Positions 20,962 through 35,917 of a DNA stretch of 64,000 nt are shown one piece after another (positions within the stretch are counted from its first letter, which is position 1; the number at the start of each line of letters is the position of its first letter). This stretch comes from Micropterix aruncella (Eukaryota > Arthropoda > Insecta > Lepidoptera > Micropterigidae). The stretch spans positions 20,515,228-20,579,227 of the forward strand of contig OX155973.1 of the NCBI GenBank assembly GCA_944548615.1, written 5' to 3'. The notes beneath the pieces were generated by a model, which did not search any database, was not told where the DNA came from, and saw only the letters and a list, made by a program, of their open reading frames with translations. Position numbers and translations under genes: made by a program.

Positions 20962-23504
20962 TTAAGCGAAAAAATTAAAAATTAAACTATTGATAATTTC
21001 GGCAAGGCCGTTTTATAAATGAAAGTGACATTACGAAATAATTCAAATTTCGAATGCCACTAACATTTAAAATATGATACAATTGGCTGAGTTTGTTATC
21101 AACGAGCCATTAAATCGAATTAAAAATAAATAAAAAAACTCCATATGCTCAATGAAATGAAAGAAGAAACTTAAATCTTTATTTCTGGCAGAGAAGTTTA
21201 TAAAAAAGATTGTATAATGTTATCAAAATAGGGTAAACCTATATAAAATTGTATAATATTAAAAAATTGTAAAGAAACATTGTAGAAAACAGTATAATAT
21301 TGTTATATTTCATAAGGTTTGTAAAGAAATCCGTTTATAGGATCATGTTTTTATTTAAAATAAAATTAGTAAAAGCTACTTAAAAAGTAGCGAAGGAAAT
21401 CCCAGGTTGTATTGGGAAATGCTTATGTTTGAATGAGATATACTTACGGATGTGCACGACTTTCGACAGGTGCAATGTAAGTTTAAAGGTCCTTTTGCAG
21501 TCGACTAACGATCACTATTCATCCATATATCTCATAAATAGGGCTTATCCTTATGCAACACAAAATGCCTTCAAATGATTTCCCAATACAACCTGGGATT
21601 TCCTTCGCTACTTTTTAAGTAGCTTTTACTAATTTTATTTTAAATAAAAACATGATCCTATAAACGGATTTCTTTACAAACCTTATGAAATATAACAATA
21701 TTATACTGTTTTCTACAATGTTTCTTTACATTTTTTTAATATTATACAATTTTATATAGGTTTACCCTATTTTGATAACATTATACAATCTTTTTTATAA
21801 ACTTCTCTGCCAGAAATAAAGATTTAAGTTTCTTCTTTCATTTCATTGAGCATATGGAGTTTTTTTATTTATTTTTAATTCGATTTAATGGCTCGTTGAT
21901 AACAAACTCAGCCAATTGTATCATATTTTAAATGTTAGTGGCATTCGAAATTTGAATTATTTCGTAATGTCACTTTCATTTATAAAACGGCCTTGCCGAA
22001 ATGATCAATAGTTTAATTTTTAATTTTTTCGCTTAATTCGTCTCATTTGAAGGCATTTTGTGTTGCATAAGGATAAGCCCTATTTATGAGATATATGGAT
22101 GAATAGTGATCGTTAGTCGACTGCAAAAGGACCTTTAAACTTACATTGCACCTGTCGAAAGTCGTGCACATCCGTAAGTATATCTCATTCAAACATAAGC
22201 ATTTCCCAATACAACCTGGGATTTCCTTCGCTACTTTTTAAGTAGCTTTTACTAATTTTATTTTAAATAAAAACATGATCCTATAAACGGATTTCTTTAC
22301 AAACCTTATGAAATATAACAATATTATACTGTTTTCTACAATGTTTCTTTACAATTTTTTAATATTATACAATTTTATATAGGTTTACCCTATTTTGATA
22401 ACATTATACAATCTTTTTTATAAACTTCTCTGCCAGAAATAAAGATTTAAGTTTCTTCTTTCATTTCATTGAGCATATGGAGTTTGTTTATTTATTTTTA
22501 ATTCGATTTAATGGCTCGTTGATAACAAACTCAGCCAATTGTATCATATTTTAAATGTTAGTGGCATTCGAACTTTGAATTATTTCGTAATGTCACTTTC
22601 ATTTATAAAACGGCCTTGCCGAAATGATCAATAGTTTAATTTTTAATTTTTTCGCTTAATTCGTCTCATTTGAAGGCATTTTGTGTTGCATAAGGATAAG
22701 CCCTATTTATGAGATATATGGATGAATAGTGATCGTTAGTCGACTGCAAAAGGACCTTTAAACTTACATTGCACCTGTCGAAAGTCGTGCACATCCGTAA
22801 GTATATCTCATTCAAACATAAGCATTTCCCAATACAACCTGGGATTTCCTTCGCTACTTTTTAAGTAGCTTTTACTAATTTTATTTTAAATAAAAACATG
22901 ATCCTATAAACGGATTTCTTTACAAACCTTATGAAATATAACAATATTATACTGTTTTCTACAATGTTTCTTCACAATTTTTTAATATTATACAATTTTA
23001 TATAGGTTTACCCTATTTTGATAACATTATACAATCTTTTTTATAAACTTCTCTGCCAGAAATAAAGATTTAAGTTTCTTCTTTCATTTCATTGAGCATA
23101 TGGAGTTTTTTTATTTATTTTTAATTCGATTTAATGGCTCGTTGATAACAAACTCAGCCAATTGTATCATATTTTAAATGTTAGTGGCATTCGAAATTTG
23201 AATTATTTCTTAATGTCACTTTCATTTATAAAACGGCCTTGCCGAAATGATCAATAGTTTAATTTTTAATTTTTTCGCTTAATTCGTCTCATTTGAAGGC
23301 ATTTTGTGTTGCATAAGGATAAGCCCTATTTATGAGATATATGGATGAATAGTGATCGTTAGTCGACTGCAAAAGGACCTTTAAACTTACATTGCACCTG
23401 TCGAAAGTCGTGCACATCCGTAAGTATATCTCATTCAAACATAAGCATTTCCCAATACAACCTGGGATTTCCTTCGCTACTTTTTAAGTAGCTTTTACTA
23501 ATTT

Positions 23505-24290
<786 letters not shown>

Positions 24291-24297
24291 GAAACTG

Positions 24298-25127
24298 GGA
24301 TTACACATTTGAGAAAGCAAACGAGGGCATGGAAATTGTTAAAAATTGGCTAGGAAACTTTATGTTGACGCTTAATGTTGGCAAAACCAAATACATGCCA
24401 TTTAGTATAACAACCAGAGGTCAACCCACTACTAATAAAACTATTGTAATACACGAGTGCGATAGCGTAGAGTCTTGTAACTGTCAGCCTATACAAAGAG
24501 AAATATCTTGGAAATATCTAGGCATCACTCTAGATTGCTTTCTCCGTTGGGATTCTCATATACATAACGTGGCTACGAAGGTGCGAATCCTTGGATATGT
24601 TTTCAAAGAACTGAGGTATATTCTGGATTCCAAAACACTAAAAACTGTTTATTATGCTTTATGTGAATCGCTTATTACTTACGGCATAATTGGATGGGGT
24701 GGATGTGGTAAAACCCTGCTAGAGCCATTGCAAGTTGCGCAGAAATTTATATTAAAAATTATTCTACGTAGACCATATCGCCATCCCACTAATGAACTTT
24801 ATAAGGAAGCTAAAGTTCTTGATTGTAGGCAACTTTTTCTAAAAAACTTCCCTCTTAAGGCTATTTTCGGACACTAACTCAAATTTAGGAATAATTCAGA
24901 ACCGAAGACAAACGAGACAAGCTTTAGAAAATAGTTTTATAATACCCAGAAGGAAAACATCATTTGGGCAAAGACATTACTCTTTCATTGCGCCGAGATT
25001 TTACAATCTGATCAATATGGAAATAAAAATGAATTTGACATTTAGGGAATTCAAAAATAAATTAAAGGAATGGTTATCGAATCATGACAGACTAACCATA
25101 CATCGAATGTTAGAAATAATAGTTTAA
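24298..25127 (+). pseudogene. LINE reverse-transcriptase C-terminal region (5'-truncated)
   Basis: Starts in the region just after the RT active site: DYTFEKANEG, LTLNVGKTKYM, then WKYLGITLD, YALCESLITYGIIGWGG, LQVAQKFILKI and RPYRHPTNELY. The frame is broken once near 24845, where AAAAAAC appears to have gained a base; one frame over, the protein continues through PRRKTSFGQRHYSFIAPRFYN to a stop at 25127. These blocks match the thumb and C-terminal region of Jockey/CR1-type LINE ORF2. The same family recurs at 44578 and 52937. 5' truncation is usual for target-primed integration. Confidence 0.85.
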
Positions 25128-25621
25128 TAAAACTTAAAAGCACAAATTATTAGCACATTTTTAAATATGTATGTTGAGTATATTTTAACATTGAACTAAC
25201 TACCAAAAATTATTTGACTTTGACAATGAATTGTACTTTTTTGATTTTGATTTTGATTGATTATTTAATCGAATTTTATATTATATTTATTGCCGATTAT
25301 ATGTATAATGGAATTGCATTTTATTTATTATGTCATCGTTTAATATTTTTTAATTATATATTTTTTTTATTGTTTTATTTTGAAGTCCACATTTTAGGGC
25401 AATTTAGTGTTATTAGCTTTTTACTAAAACTTGTACATTTGTAAGCAATCAAGCAATCAAGCAAACTTCTGTCCACCCTAGAACGGGCTAGTCCCAGTTG
25501 GGTGACAGAAACAAATAAGCAATAGGTTAAGCAAAAGGTTTTGTCATTCGGTTCCTGTTATTTTTGTAAGCTAATCAATGTTTTATAGTAATTAATTCTT
25601 AAATAAATAAAAATAAATAAA
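25128..25621 (+). repeat. 3' UTR and tail of the LINE relic
   Basis: AT-rich UTR ending in (AAATAAATA) simple repeats. Carries GAACGGGCTAGTCCCAGTTG at about 25491-25510, a motif found in other LINE tails of this window. Confidence 0.75.
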
Positions 25622-27782
<2,161 letters not shown>

Positions 27783-27940
27783 TTATCCTAAGCATATATC
27801 CAATTATGTATTTACTGCTTAAAAAAATTATTTCATTTTGCGAATTGTTTCATTGTCACAAATTCAAACCTACAAAAATGACAAATTTGGTAGAAGAAAA
27901 AAGGAACAAATCTTTTCAAAATACGTGGTAGTCAACTTAA

Positions 27941-28120
27941 TCTATACTAATATTATAAAGAAGTAATGTTTGTATGTTTGTAAGTTTGTATCTAGGGGTA
28001 ATCTCCGAAACTACTCATCCGATTTTATCGGCGTGCGCTGACGAGACGGTTTGATATATGTGAAATCAATATATAGCGAAGACATCGGCCTCAAAGAGAT
28101 TTATAAAAAAGACAGGATAA
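27941..28120 (+). mobile_element. Helitron 5' terminal region (Lepidoptera type), extent unknown
   Basis: Starts TCTATACTAATATTATAAAG after an A, identical over 20 bases to the 5' end of the complete Helitron at 33423. Followed by the usual AGTAATGTTTGTATGTTTG and CTCATCCGATTTTA segments. I could not identify a matching CTAG 3' end, so only the 5' part is called. Confidence 0.6.
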
Positions 28121-29820
28121 ATAAACTTTTATATCTAAGCTACAATAACTGATTTTATGTCTCAAAAAAGTAACAAAAATTAGTTAATAACATTTTATAT
28201 CTGTTCTGGGTAAAAGTATTAAAAATATAGGGACTTCACTTTTACCTTCTTTTGGTTGTTATATTTTTTTTCACATTGCTAAATTATTCCTAAAAACTAA
28301 AAGGGATATATTTAAATTAATAACTAACTAACCGACTAAAATTCAATATATAAATACGTTAATAAGTAAATAAATCTATAAATAAACAAGCAAATAAATT
28401 GACCAATAATTTCAAGTTTTAATGTTTCAATGTTTCAATGTTTGGTTCGTCATTGGCGGGTTGTGTCAATATATCGCTCCGCTATTATCGATATAATCTA
28501 AGTTTAAAGTGATCTTTCCCCCCCCACGAACCACCAAATTGAAAAGAAGTCGCCGATTCTACCGATTTATGTGAGATTTTCCGTATGTAAATGAAATAAC
28601 TTTTTTCCTTGTGTAAAACAGTGTTAAAATATTCGGTAATTCTTATATTACCCTCCGTTTAATCCGCACGAAAAACGTCACATTTGCGACGTCACTAGTT
28701 AGCACGCCACGGCCAATATCTAATACTTCAAGCCCGACTGAGACTCATCACGCAGCGCCGTTTGGTTAACTGGTGTTAATCTTCAACTTCCATTCGTCTA
28801 GTCCCGGGTTCGCATCCTGCTGCTGACGATTTTCATTTCGTATTTTTAATTCATCAACTGCTTATTTAAATCTGCCACCTAGAGAAATATTACCTGTACT
28901 ACGGCTACACATTACCTAATAAACAGAGCTATGACAAAGTATAACGATAGGTTCGGGTACATTGATATTTTTTCATCAGTTAAAAGTCATTTTAAGGAAA
29001 CTATTTAAAAAATCTTATCAGTCCTTTTTCCCCCGTATTTCATATATTGACCATTATTCGTTTGAACAGTTTATATGAATAGTTCTTTGTATTTTTTTAA
29101 AAAATATATCTTTGGTACCTACAAAATAATTAATATTGTTTATAATCTCAATGTAAAATTTCATTTTTATTTGTTTTTTGTTCTTTTTCTTTTTCTATAA
29201 TATTAAATCACTGCTAAATAATGTATATATAAATAAGATATAATAACGGAGGTTTGTCCTGTTAACGATATACATATTTCACATGAACGATAGATAGTGT
29301 TAACATATAATTAGTCATAGTTTTATTGTTATATTTTGTATTTGTTATGTATAAACGCTGTTTGTTAACCAAATAAAAAAATAAAAAAAATTATATATAA
29401 TTTGTAAAAAATGTTTCTTATCATGCTCGTTATTAAGAGCAGCCTTTAATTTTACATGTAATAATTTAGTATAAGTATATTGTATTTTAATAATATAGCT
29501 TATTAAATACACACATTATTATATAAATACTGACAGCATTACTACAAAATAAAGAATATCAGGTACCGAACATCCTGTCTTTAAAATGTTCATTACCTAC
29601 AGATAAAATGAGACATTTTATTGACGCTATTTTCACGGTTTTTCCCTGATTAAACGCCTAGAATGAATAGAGCAAAGAAGGGACCTTTATAATCTGACAG
29701 TTATTGGCAGGCCATTCGATCGACGCGCCAACTTTCAGAGAGTTCTAAACGTATCTACTTGTCCTACAAGAAAAAGCATAGATAGGACTTCCTAACAATT
29801 TACTCATCATATGCGAAGAA
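28121..29820. other. No gene seen; AT-rich intergenic with possible SINE head
   Basis: Low-complexity AT-rich DNA with short homopolymers (C run near 28520) and no convincing ORF. The only distinct point is the tRNA-like promoter pair at 28763-28817, listed separately. Confidence 0.5.
28755..28835 (+). promoter_or_regulatory. Possible tRNA-like Pol III promoter (SINE head)
   Basis: TGGTTAACTGG (28763-28773) fits the A box and GGTTCGCATCC (28807-28817) fits the B box with one mismatch, 33 bases apart as in tRNAs. The acceptor arms do not pair, so it is not a working tRNA; a tRNA-derived SINE or chance pair are the alternatives. Confidence 0.35.
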
Positions 29821-29826
29821 AAAAAA

Positions 29827-29866
29827 GGGGTTGTCTACTTGCCTTTCCTAGTAAGTAGACAACCCC
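29827..29866. repeat. Perfect hairpin, 14-bp stem
   Basis: GGGGTTGTCTACTT (29827-29840) and AAGTAGACAACCCC (29853-29866) are exact complements around a 12-base loop, with flanking A and C/T runs that extend it weakly. Confidence 0.85.
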
Positions 29867-30699
29867 CTCCCCTTTTGCCCGCCAACCCAATCCTCTACCG
29901 CACGCCAATTTAGTATATTTGTAGTATTTTCCGTAGTCTTAAAATATATTTTTTTCAAAAATGATGTGGTATTTTCTTAAATATGCCGGTCTTTACATTT
30001 TATTTATGTCGCTTACATACGAGCTATTCAAACCAAAAGATCTAAGTCCAACAAGGCATCTGTGTAACGAATTTCAAATCTCTAAATCGAATTTAAAATC
30101 TCTGGTGGACCTTTCGCATGTTCAGTGGCTTCATAAAATCTGCTTAATTAATATTGACTTAGTCGAATAAATTTAAACGGTTGTACGTGGAATAATAATT
30201 GGATCGCGAAGATGTATTTTGACGCGTAATATATTACATTTAGGCATCCTGAATATCTCGGCCTTGTAATTCAGCCAGTAGGGTTAGATTATCATATTGA
30301 GTATAAAGTCATGATGCAGACTAGGTCGGAAGATCAATACCCAGAAACTAGATAAATGGCAATATCAAATAAGGACAGCTGGCTTGCTCATTCCTATATT
30401 TTTTGGCGATTAAAAAATCTATCAAATATGTATATAATTTATTACATTAAATATGGGAATTTGTTAAACATTTAATGACCAGAAAAGAACAGAGCGATTC
30501 TGTCAGTTGATACCTTGGCAGTTAGATGAAAGAGCATAATAACCAATGTTGTGGCTATTAACTTTATAGTCCTGTCATTTGGTTGTAAAAAAGGAGGTTA
30601 CCTGGAAAGTTTCCAGGAGTTTTGAAAATGGCTAATTTTATAGATATCGATGTGCTCGCGCTCGCGCCGCTATATTGGAAAAATGGCGCATAAAAGAAG
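29867..30699. other. No gene seen
   Basis: AT-rich with a GC-rich patch near 30650-30690. A 69-codon ORF at 29961-30170 has no recognisable motif and is treated as chance. Confidence 0.5.
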
Positions 30700-31025
30700 T
30701 TTATAGACAATGGGCTCGATTGCGTTTCTTCGTGAACTAAAATCGGAAATTAGTCCGTGTGAACGAGACAGGGCAATACGCTAGAGCGGAGTGTGAGATG
30801 ACCAGTTGTCACTTTTTCGCATTAAAACTGCCCGCCAAGGTCAAATCTTACACCGCACGAATTATGCTCGAATTTATTCGGACGAGTATAAGTTCGGCAA
30901 GTAGTATTTATCGACGGTCGTTCGTTTCATAATCCGCTCTAACGTATTGCTCTGTCTCGTTCGCTTGGACTAATTTTAGTTTTAGTTCACAAAGAAACGC
31001 AATCGGCCCATTATCTCTTTTCCGT
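30700..31025. repeat. Fold-back (imperfect inverted repeat, about 90-bp arms)
   Basis: Left arm about 30706-30797 (GATTGCGTTTCTTCGTGAAC ... CAATACGCTAGAGCGGA) and right arm about 30930-31016 (TCCGCTCTAACGTATTGCTC ... AAAGAAACGCAATCGG) are inverted copies at roughly 85-90% by eye, with a spacer of about 130 bp. Looks like a small MITE or half-decayed fold-back element. No target duplication identified. Confidence 0.75.
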
Positions 31026-31098
31026 CTCATTTGACGATAAAAACATGTTGATACAAGACGATTCAGACCATATCCAGATTTATGTCTGCCTGTGAGTC

Positions 31099-31103
31099 TG
31101 TGT

Positions 31104-31154
<51 letters not shown>
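31099..31154. repeat. (GT)n microsatellite
   Basis: GTGTGT tract with one early GTGTATGTG variant. Confidence 0.95.
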
Positions 31155-31157
<3 letters not shown>

Positions 31158-31420
31158 ATTCCTCTAGGATAGAGCCTAAACGCTGTATTCGATTGAGCTG
31201 AAATTTGGCATGCAGGCATAATTTGGTCATGGCAAGAGTTGAAAAGAGTAGAAATCGGTGCACCAGAGGGCGCGCTGGTCATAATTTAATCTCGGAATAT
31301 TGGACTTACATAAAATTCACATACTTACAGATGTACACAGATGCGTCGTAGGGCCGACACCACATTGTTAAATTTTGGCTGAAATATCTCTTATACAAGC
31401 GATAAAAAAACTACGAATTT
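31155..31420 (+). repeat. Interspersed repeat, related to 56280-56580
   Basis: Shares CGATTGAGCTGAAATTTGGC, GGTCATGGCAAGAGTTGA, GAAATCGGT(G/T)CACC and GCGCGCT(G/A)GTCA blocks with 56350-56450, in the same orientation and order, then ACATTGTTAAATTTTGGCTGAAATAT. An insect-type short interspersed repeat of unknown class. Confidence 0.7.
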
Positions 31421-31537
31421 AAGAAAATACTACATCGTAAAATTAAATTACCAAAATCAATGTAAAATAGCCATAACACGGAAATACTACAAATATACAA
31501 ATATAAATATGCTATCAAAATCACTTGACACAGTTAG

Positions 31538-32299
31538 GCGGTGTCGACTACGACGGGCGAACCCATCACCCCAGGCTGGTATAGCGATATGTGATCGTTT
31601 TTTCAGCCGTGGGATGATCGTAGAATACTTTGGGACGGTACAAACCTACCGCCCAGCAAAGCCACGAACCCGGCAGAGACTTCCTCGTGGGGAAGGCTAC
31701 CCCGGGTAAGACTCTCGCGTCTCAGGCCTCAAAGCTGGTGGACCAGTTTCTTCTGGCGGGATTGCATCCTGGCGCTACTGGACGGTTTGCGCAACGTTCG
31801 GCGACTCCAATCGGATGTGCACTCTGACTATTTGCTGAAGGACTCTGGAGACTGTGGTAATATACTGTCTCCTTAGCAGCGGGGGTGGATGTTGACCTGT
31901 TGTCATGCCACTCTTGGGCCACTCGATCCCGTGTGGCACTAAGGGCAAAGAATGCCCAGGTCCGCGATAAATTCAAATTGAATTACCGCTGTAACACAAC
32001 AGGTAGAGGCCGCGTAAGCGACTTAGTACCCGTAACCAGTCGGGAGGATGGAGTATCCTGAAGGTTAACTCCAGACTGAGATATCCTACCAAAACTGGTA
32101 GTTAGGAGGAGAGGCTGCCTACTGGTTACCTTTCCTGGTGCATCGCCGTAATGCGTTGGTCTCTAACGGGCCGCTGGCGAGCTAGACAGTAGATTGGCTT
32201 GTCTCTAAGTCTTCTTCGCTCATCCCACGGCTGAAAGAACGATCACATATCGTTATACCAGCCTGGGGTGATGAGTTCGCCCGTTGTAGTCGACACAGC
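31538..32299 (+). mobile_element. GC-rich terminal-inverted-repeat element, complete copy (about 760 bp)
   Basis: Left end GTGTCGACTACGACGGGCGA at 31541 and right end TCGCCCGTTGTAGTCGACAC ending at 32296 are inverted copies that stay alignable for about 85 bp (through GGCTGGTATAGCGATATGTG and TTTCAGCCGTGGGATGA) and more weakly to about 120 bp. Eight further relatives are in this window. The interior has landmarks GGAAGGCTACCCCGGGTAAG and CAGGTCCGCGATAAATTCAA. No coding frame. It looks like a non-autonomous fold-back DNA element; superfamily unknown. Confidence 0.75.
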
Positions 32300-32669
32300 C
32301 CTACCTACTTGACCGGCTGTATTCGTGCTCACATCATTCACGCCTATAAATTGAGCACGCGGGCTTGATCGGCCGATCTTGTATATTTTATAGAATGTTC
32401 TAACAGCAGCGTCTATCTAACTTTCCATGTCGTTTATCCGACTTGTTGCTAACTTTGAACCTATCCGCTCTATCAGATCCCACCGACCGACATTTTACGG
32501 CGAAAGTTTATGGGAGAAATTAGCAGCCGGCATGTTAGGAAAATAAATCTGTTTAGTGTTCGCTCTATTATATACGAAACAGTGCCTTATGGCCATCTAA
32601 AAATAAAAATATTATCCTTCTAACTGTAACATAAAATCAACATCTGTAATCATCTTCGGTCTACGTAAG
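32300..32669. other. No gene seen
   Basis: Moderately complex sequence with no motif I recognise. Confidence 0.5.
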
Positions 32670-33255
32670 TATGATCACGTGTCCGAATATAGGGCACAGT
32701 TAAAGTGGTTGCCAGTACGCCAAAGAAGAAATGTTCATATACTTGCTCTCCTATCGTGTACTCTCCCAATTAACACCATCCTATCTCCACGAGCTTTTTA
32801 AACCACTAACTTCCCACGGTTTCGGACTTCGGTCAGCCTCTGACAGTTTACTAAAAATTCCGAGTCATAATAGTGATTTCTATTCCTATTCTTTCTGTGT
32901 CCATGGTGCAAGACTCTGGAACGATCTCCCAGCAAACATACGAAGCTCGCCTTCTTTACCATCGCTTAAGACTCACCTTAAGGATTACTACCTTTCTAAA
33001 AAGTAACCAATTCTTCCCTTTCTCTCCTCTTCCTCTCCCAATTTCCTCTCCTCGGGCATTATTAGTTTTAGCTTCTTCCAGTTGTCTGTATGTTATGCAG
33101 ACGGTCTGTATATTATATAATAATCTTTATTTTCACAATGCGCGCATGTACCACTGAGTTTAGGTTAGTTGTAAGATATTGACATGTGGCAATAAGCTTG
33201 CCTTTTTGTTTACGAATTAAGTGCAAATAAAGAGTTTATTATTATTATTATTACT
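32670..33255 (+). pseudogene. LINE C-terminus and 3' UTR, L2/CR1-like
   Basis: Opens with HVSEYRAQLKWLPVRQRRN, the L2/CR1-type block before the ORF2 end, then a frameshift near 32750 leads into SQLTPSYLHELFKP, GARLWNDLPANIRSS and SLPSLKTHLKDYYL, with a stop at 33004-33006. The UTR ends AATAAAGAGTTTATTATTATT at about 33250; an ATT-type 3' microsatellite is typical of L2/CR1 elements. 5'-truncated and frameshifted, so inactive. Confidence 0.82.
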
Positions 33256-33422
33256 ATGTCGCTGCAGCATATTAACTTTGTAACGTGTCTGGTCGTAGCA
33301 GTAGATGAAGATGGTCGAGTAGTCCTTGACTCACAACCAGAGTCCGTATTTTATGTAGTCCTCGAACCTAGAGGATGTACACAGATGAGAAAAATACAAT
33401 GTGAATATTTAAGCCATTTTAA

Positions 33423-34581
33423 TCTATACTAATATTATAAAGAGGTAAAGTTTGTGAGTTTGTGAGGTTGTAGGGAGTAATCTCTGGGTCTACTTAACCG
33501 ATTTTGAAAATTCTTTTACCAATAGAAAGCCACGTTATTTGTGAGTGTCATAGGCTATATATTAATCCGAAAAATGAAAAAACTTTTTTGTGGTAGTCGG
33601 ATTTGCAAAGTAAGTCGGAGAAAAAACGGTCGAATGAAAAGGTTTCTTACGAACGCTGCCTTAACGATGAGAGATATATGATTGAGTTCTAGAGAAAAGT
33701 TGTATAGCTTGATAATGCCTACAAAAACGTCAGCGACAGCATATGTCTAACTTTTATATTTAAGTCACAAAAAGTAGTTTTTTTATATTATCTATAATAA
33801 TATTATAAAGAGGTGAAGTTTGTGAGGTTGTAGGGAGTAATCTCTGGATCTTTTGGAAAGACTTTTTCGTGGTAGTCGGATTTGCAAATTAAGTCGGAGA
33901 AAAAACGGTCGAATGAAAACGTTTCTTACGAACGCTGCCTTAACGATGAGAGATATATGATTGAGTTCTAGAGAAAAGTTGTATAGTTTGATAATGCCTA
34001 CAAAATAGTAAGCGACAGCATATGTCTAACTTTTATATTTAAATCACTAAAAGTAGTTTTTTAGATTAAAAAAATAATTTTAATCGTTAGGTCATGTTTA
34101 TTGGTCATATTATCAACAATTATGAATTCCTATCAAAATAGGTAAATTTATCGTCTCAAGTGTTTAAAACAAAAGTGTTTAAAAAAAATAATTTCCTTTT
34201 TACTGCATAAATGGTTAAAGAGATAATACGACATAGTTATGGAACCGCGACCGTATCTCGGGTTGGAACTCCTGAAAGACAATATATTTTGGTACCAAAT
34301 AATAACATTACATCTAATATAGTATAGGTACAGAGAAGTTTTGAACAATTAAAATAAACATTATTTATTTAATCATAATCATTTCATCCACTCATTTGAA
34401 ACCCAGTAATATAGCCAAATTGGGACATGCAAATACATACATACATATGCAGTAAAAATATAACCCTCCTTTTGGCAGTCATGAAATAAATCATAGCACT
34501 CAGTACTAACCGACCCACACTCATAATTTCATCACAAGTAAAAATGTTTACCGCCTAACGAAGTGGGCACGGGTCAGCTAG
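33423..34581 (+). mobile_element. Non-autonomous Helitron (1159 bp), Lepidoptera type
   Basis: 5' TCTATACTAATATTATAAAG at 33423 preceded by A, 3' end ...GGGCACGGGTCAGCTAG ending at 34581 followed by T: the A^T insertion and TC...CTAG ends of Helitrons. No Rep/helicase coding, so it depended on an autonomous partner. Contains an internal duplication: the 5' end segment and the following block (AACGGTCGAATGAAAA... TTTTATATTTAAGTCAC) at 33423-33785 recur in shortened form at 33791-34060. Confidence 0.85.
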
Positions 34582-34766
34582 TGATATATAAAGTAGAGAG
34601 TGACTTACCAATTTAGTGTGTTGACAGAAGTGACCGAAGTAAATTAATTAATTAAATTGCGCTCATTATAAATAGGATAGAAAACGAATTTACCGCGTGA
34701 AATTTGTAGGACCCGACGTTTCGGTGACGTTGCAGCCGCCGTTGTCTAGGGTAGACTAAAGAGCTG

Positions 34767-35917
34767 TCAGTCCGTTGTTTTGCGGGTAGGTCGCAAACCG
34801 CTGCCGCCACTGCGTAGGTTATAACGGTGGTGGGGGGCCGGGCTCGGAGCGCGGCAATTTTTAAAATCCGTCTTGCACACAACACTCACTGTATCCTGTT
34901 TTACGTCTTTGCGTTCGGCGTTCGGCGGCGGGAACATTTTAAGAAGAGGGTTCCACGTAGAAGAGAGTTTGTAGCCGTCATCTCTATTGAAGTTCGGAGT
35001 TCTTCTTATTTCAATGGCTTCCCGGATCATGCGAGGAAAGTAGAATTGTTCCTTGGATAGAACAATGGGATTTTGAAACTGCATCCAGTGGTTACTTCCG
35101 CTATCCAATATATGTTCGCAGATCGCCGATTTTTCTTGCTGAACGTTTTTAACAGCTTTGATGTGTTCTGTCAGTCGCGTGGCTATGGGCCGTTTCGTTT
35201 GTCCGACGTAGGCTAGCCCGCAGCTGCATTCGACTTTATACACACCCGGGGTTTGCAGTGGTATTACATCCTTTACAGGCCTCAAAAATCGAGCTATATT
35301 TTGGGTCGGTTTGAAGCTCGTTTTTATATCGAATCTGTTTAGCATCTTACTTATTCGATCAGTCACGCCCTTGACGTATGGTAAGAATGCTCTTGATCTG
35401 CTCGGTTTTTGAGTTTCGTCCGTATTAGATCGTGTGCGTGTCTCGTGATATTTTCCGTATCCATTTTTCCTAAGGACATCATTGACATGTTCCATCTCCT
35501 TCGGAAAATGCTCAGTGTCGCATAGATCGCGTGCTCGATTCACGAGCGACGTTTGCACTGAACGTAGATGGTAGGGATGATGGTGTGAGCTTGCATGCAA
35601 ATATCTGTCCGTATGTGTGGGCTTCCGATATACCGTATGTCCGAGAGTATTGTCACTTCTCCTCGTCACTTTGACATCCAAAAATGGTAAGGAGCCGTCC
35701 TTCTCTACTTCATAGGTAAAACTGATTTTTGGGTGTATGGAGTTTAGATGACCCAGGAATTCTTTCACCGTTTGAATGTTGCCTTTCAGGATGCAGAAGG
35801 TATCATCCACGTAGCGAAGCCAGAGAATGGGTTTAATTTTGGAGGTTTTTATGGCTAATTCCTCAAAATGTTCCATATATAGGTCACTAACTATCGGCGA
35901 TACGGGGCATCCCATAT
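34767..35917 (-). pseudogene. PLE reverse transcriptase C-terminal part plus GIY-YIG endonuclease (left arm)
   Basis: Minus-strand frame starts inside RT motif B (MGCPVSPIVSDLYMEH) because the element is 5'-truncated at the dimer junction. It continues with LWLRYVDDTFCI (motif C, catalytic YVDD), LPFLDVKVTR, the PLE linker VYRKPTHTDRYLHAS, and a GIY-YIG domain (GVYKVECSCGLAYVGQT, RPIATRLTEH, ICEHILDSG). The open frame ends at a stop near 34767. PLEs use this fused endonuclease to open the target. The N-terminal half of the RT is missing, so this copy is not autonomous although its remaining frame is intact. Confidence 0.88.

Noticed and set aside
28755..28835. Functional tRNA gene
   Set aside because: Box A and B are plausible but acceptor and anticodon stems do not pair.
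29961..30170. 69-codon ORF
   Set aside because: No motif, AT-rich chance ORF.
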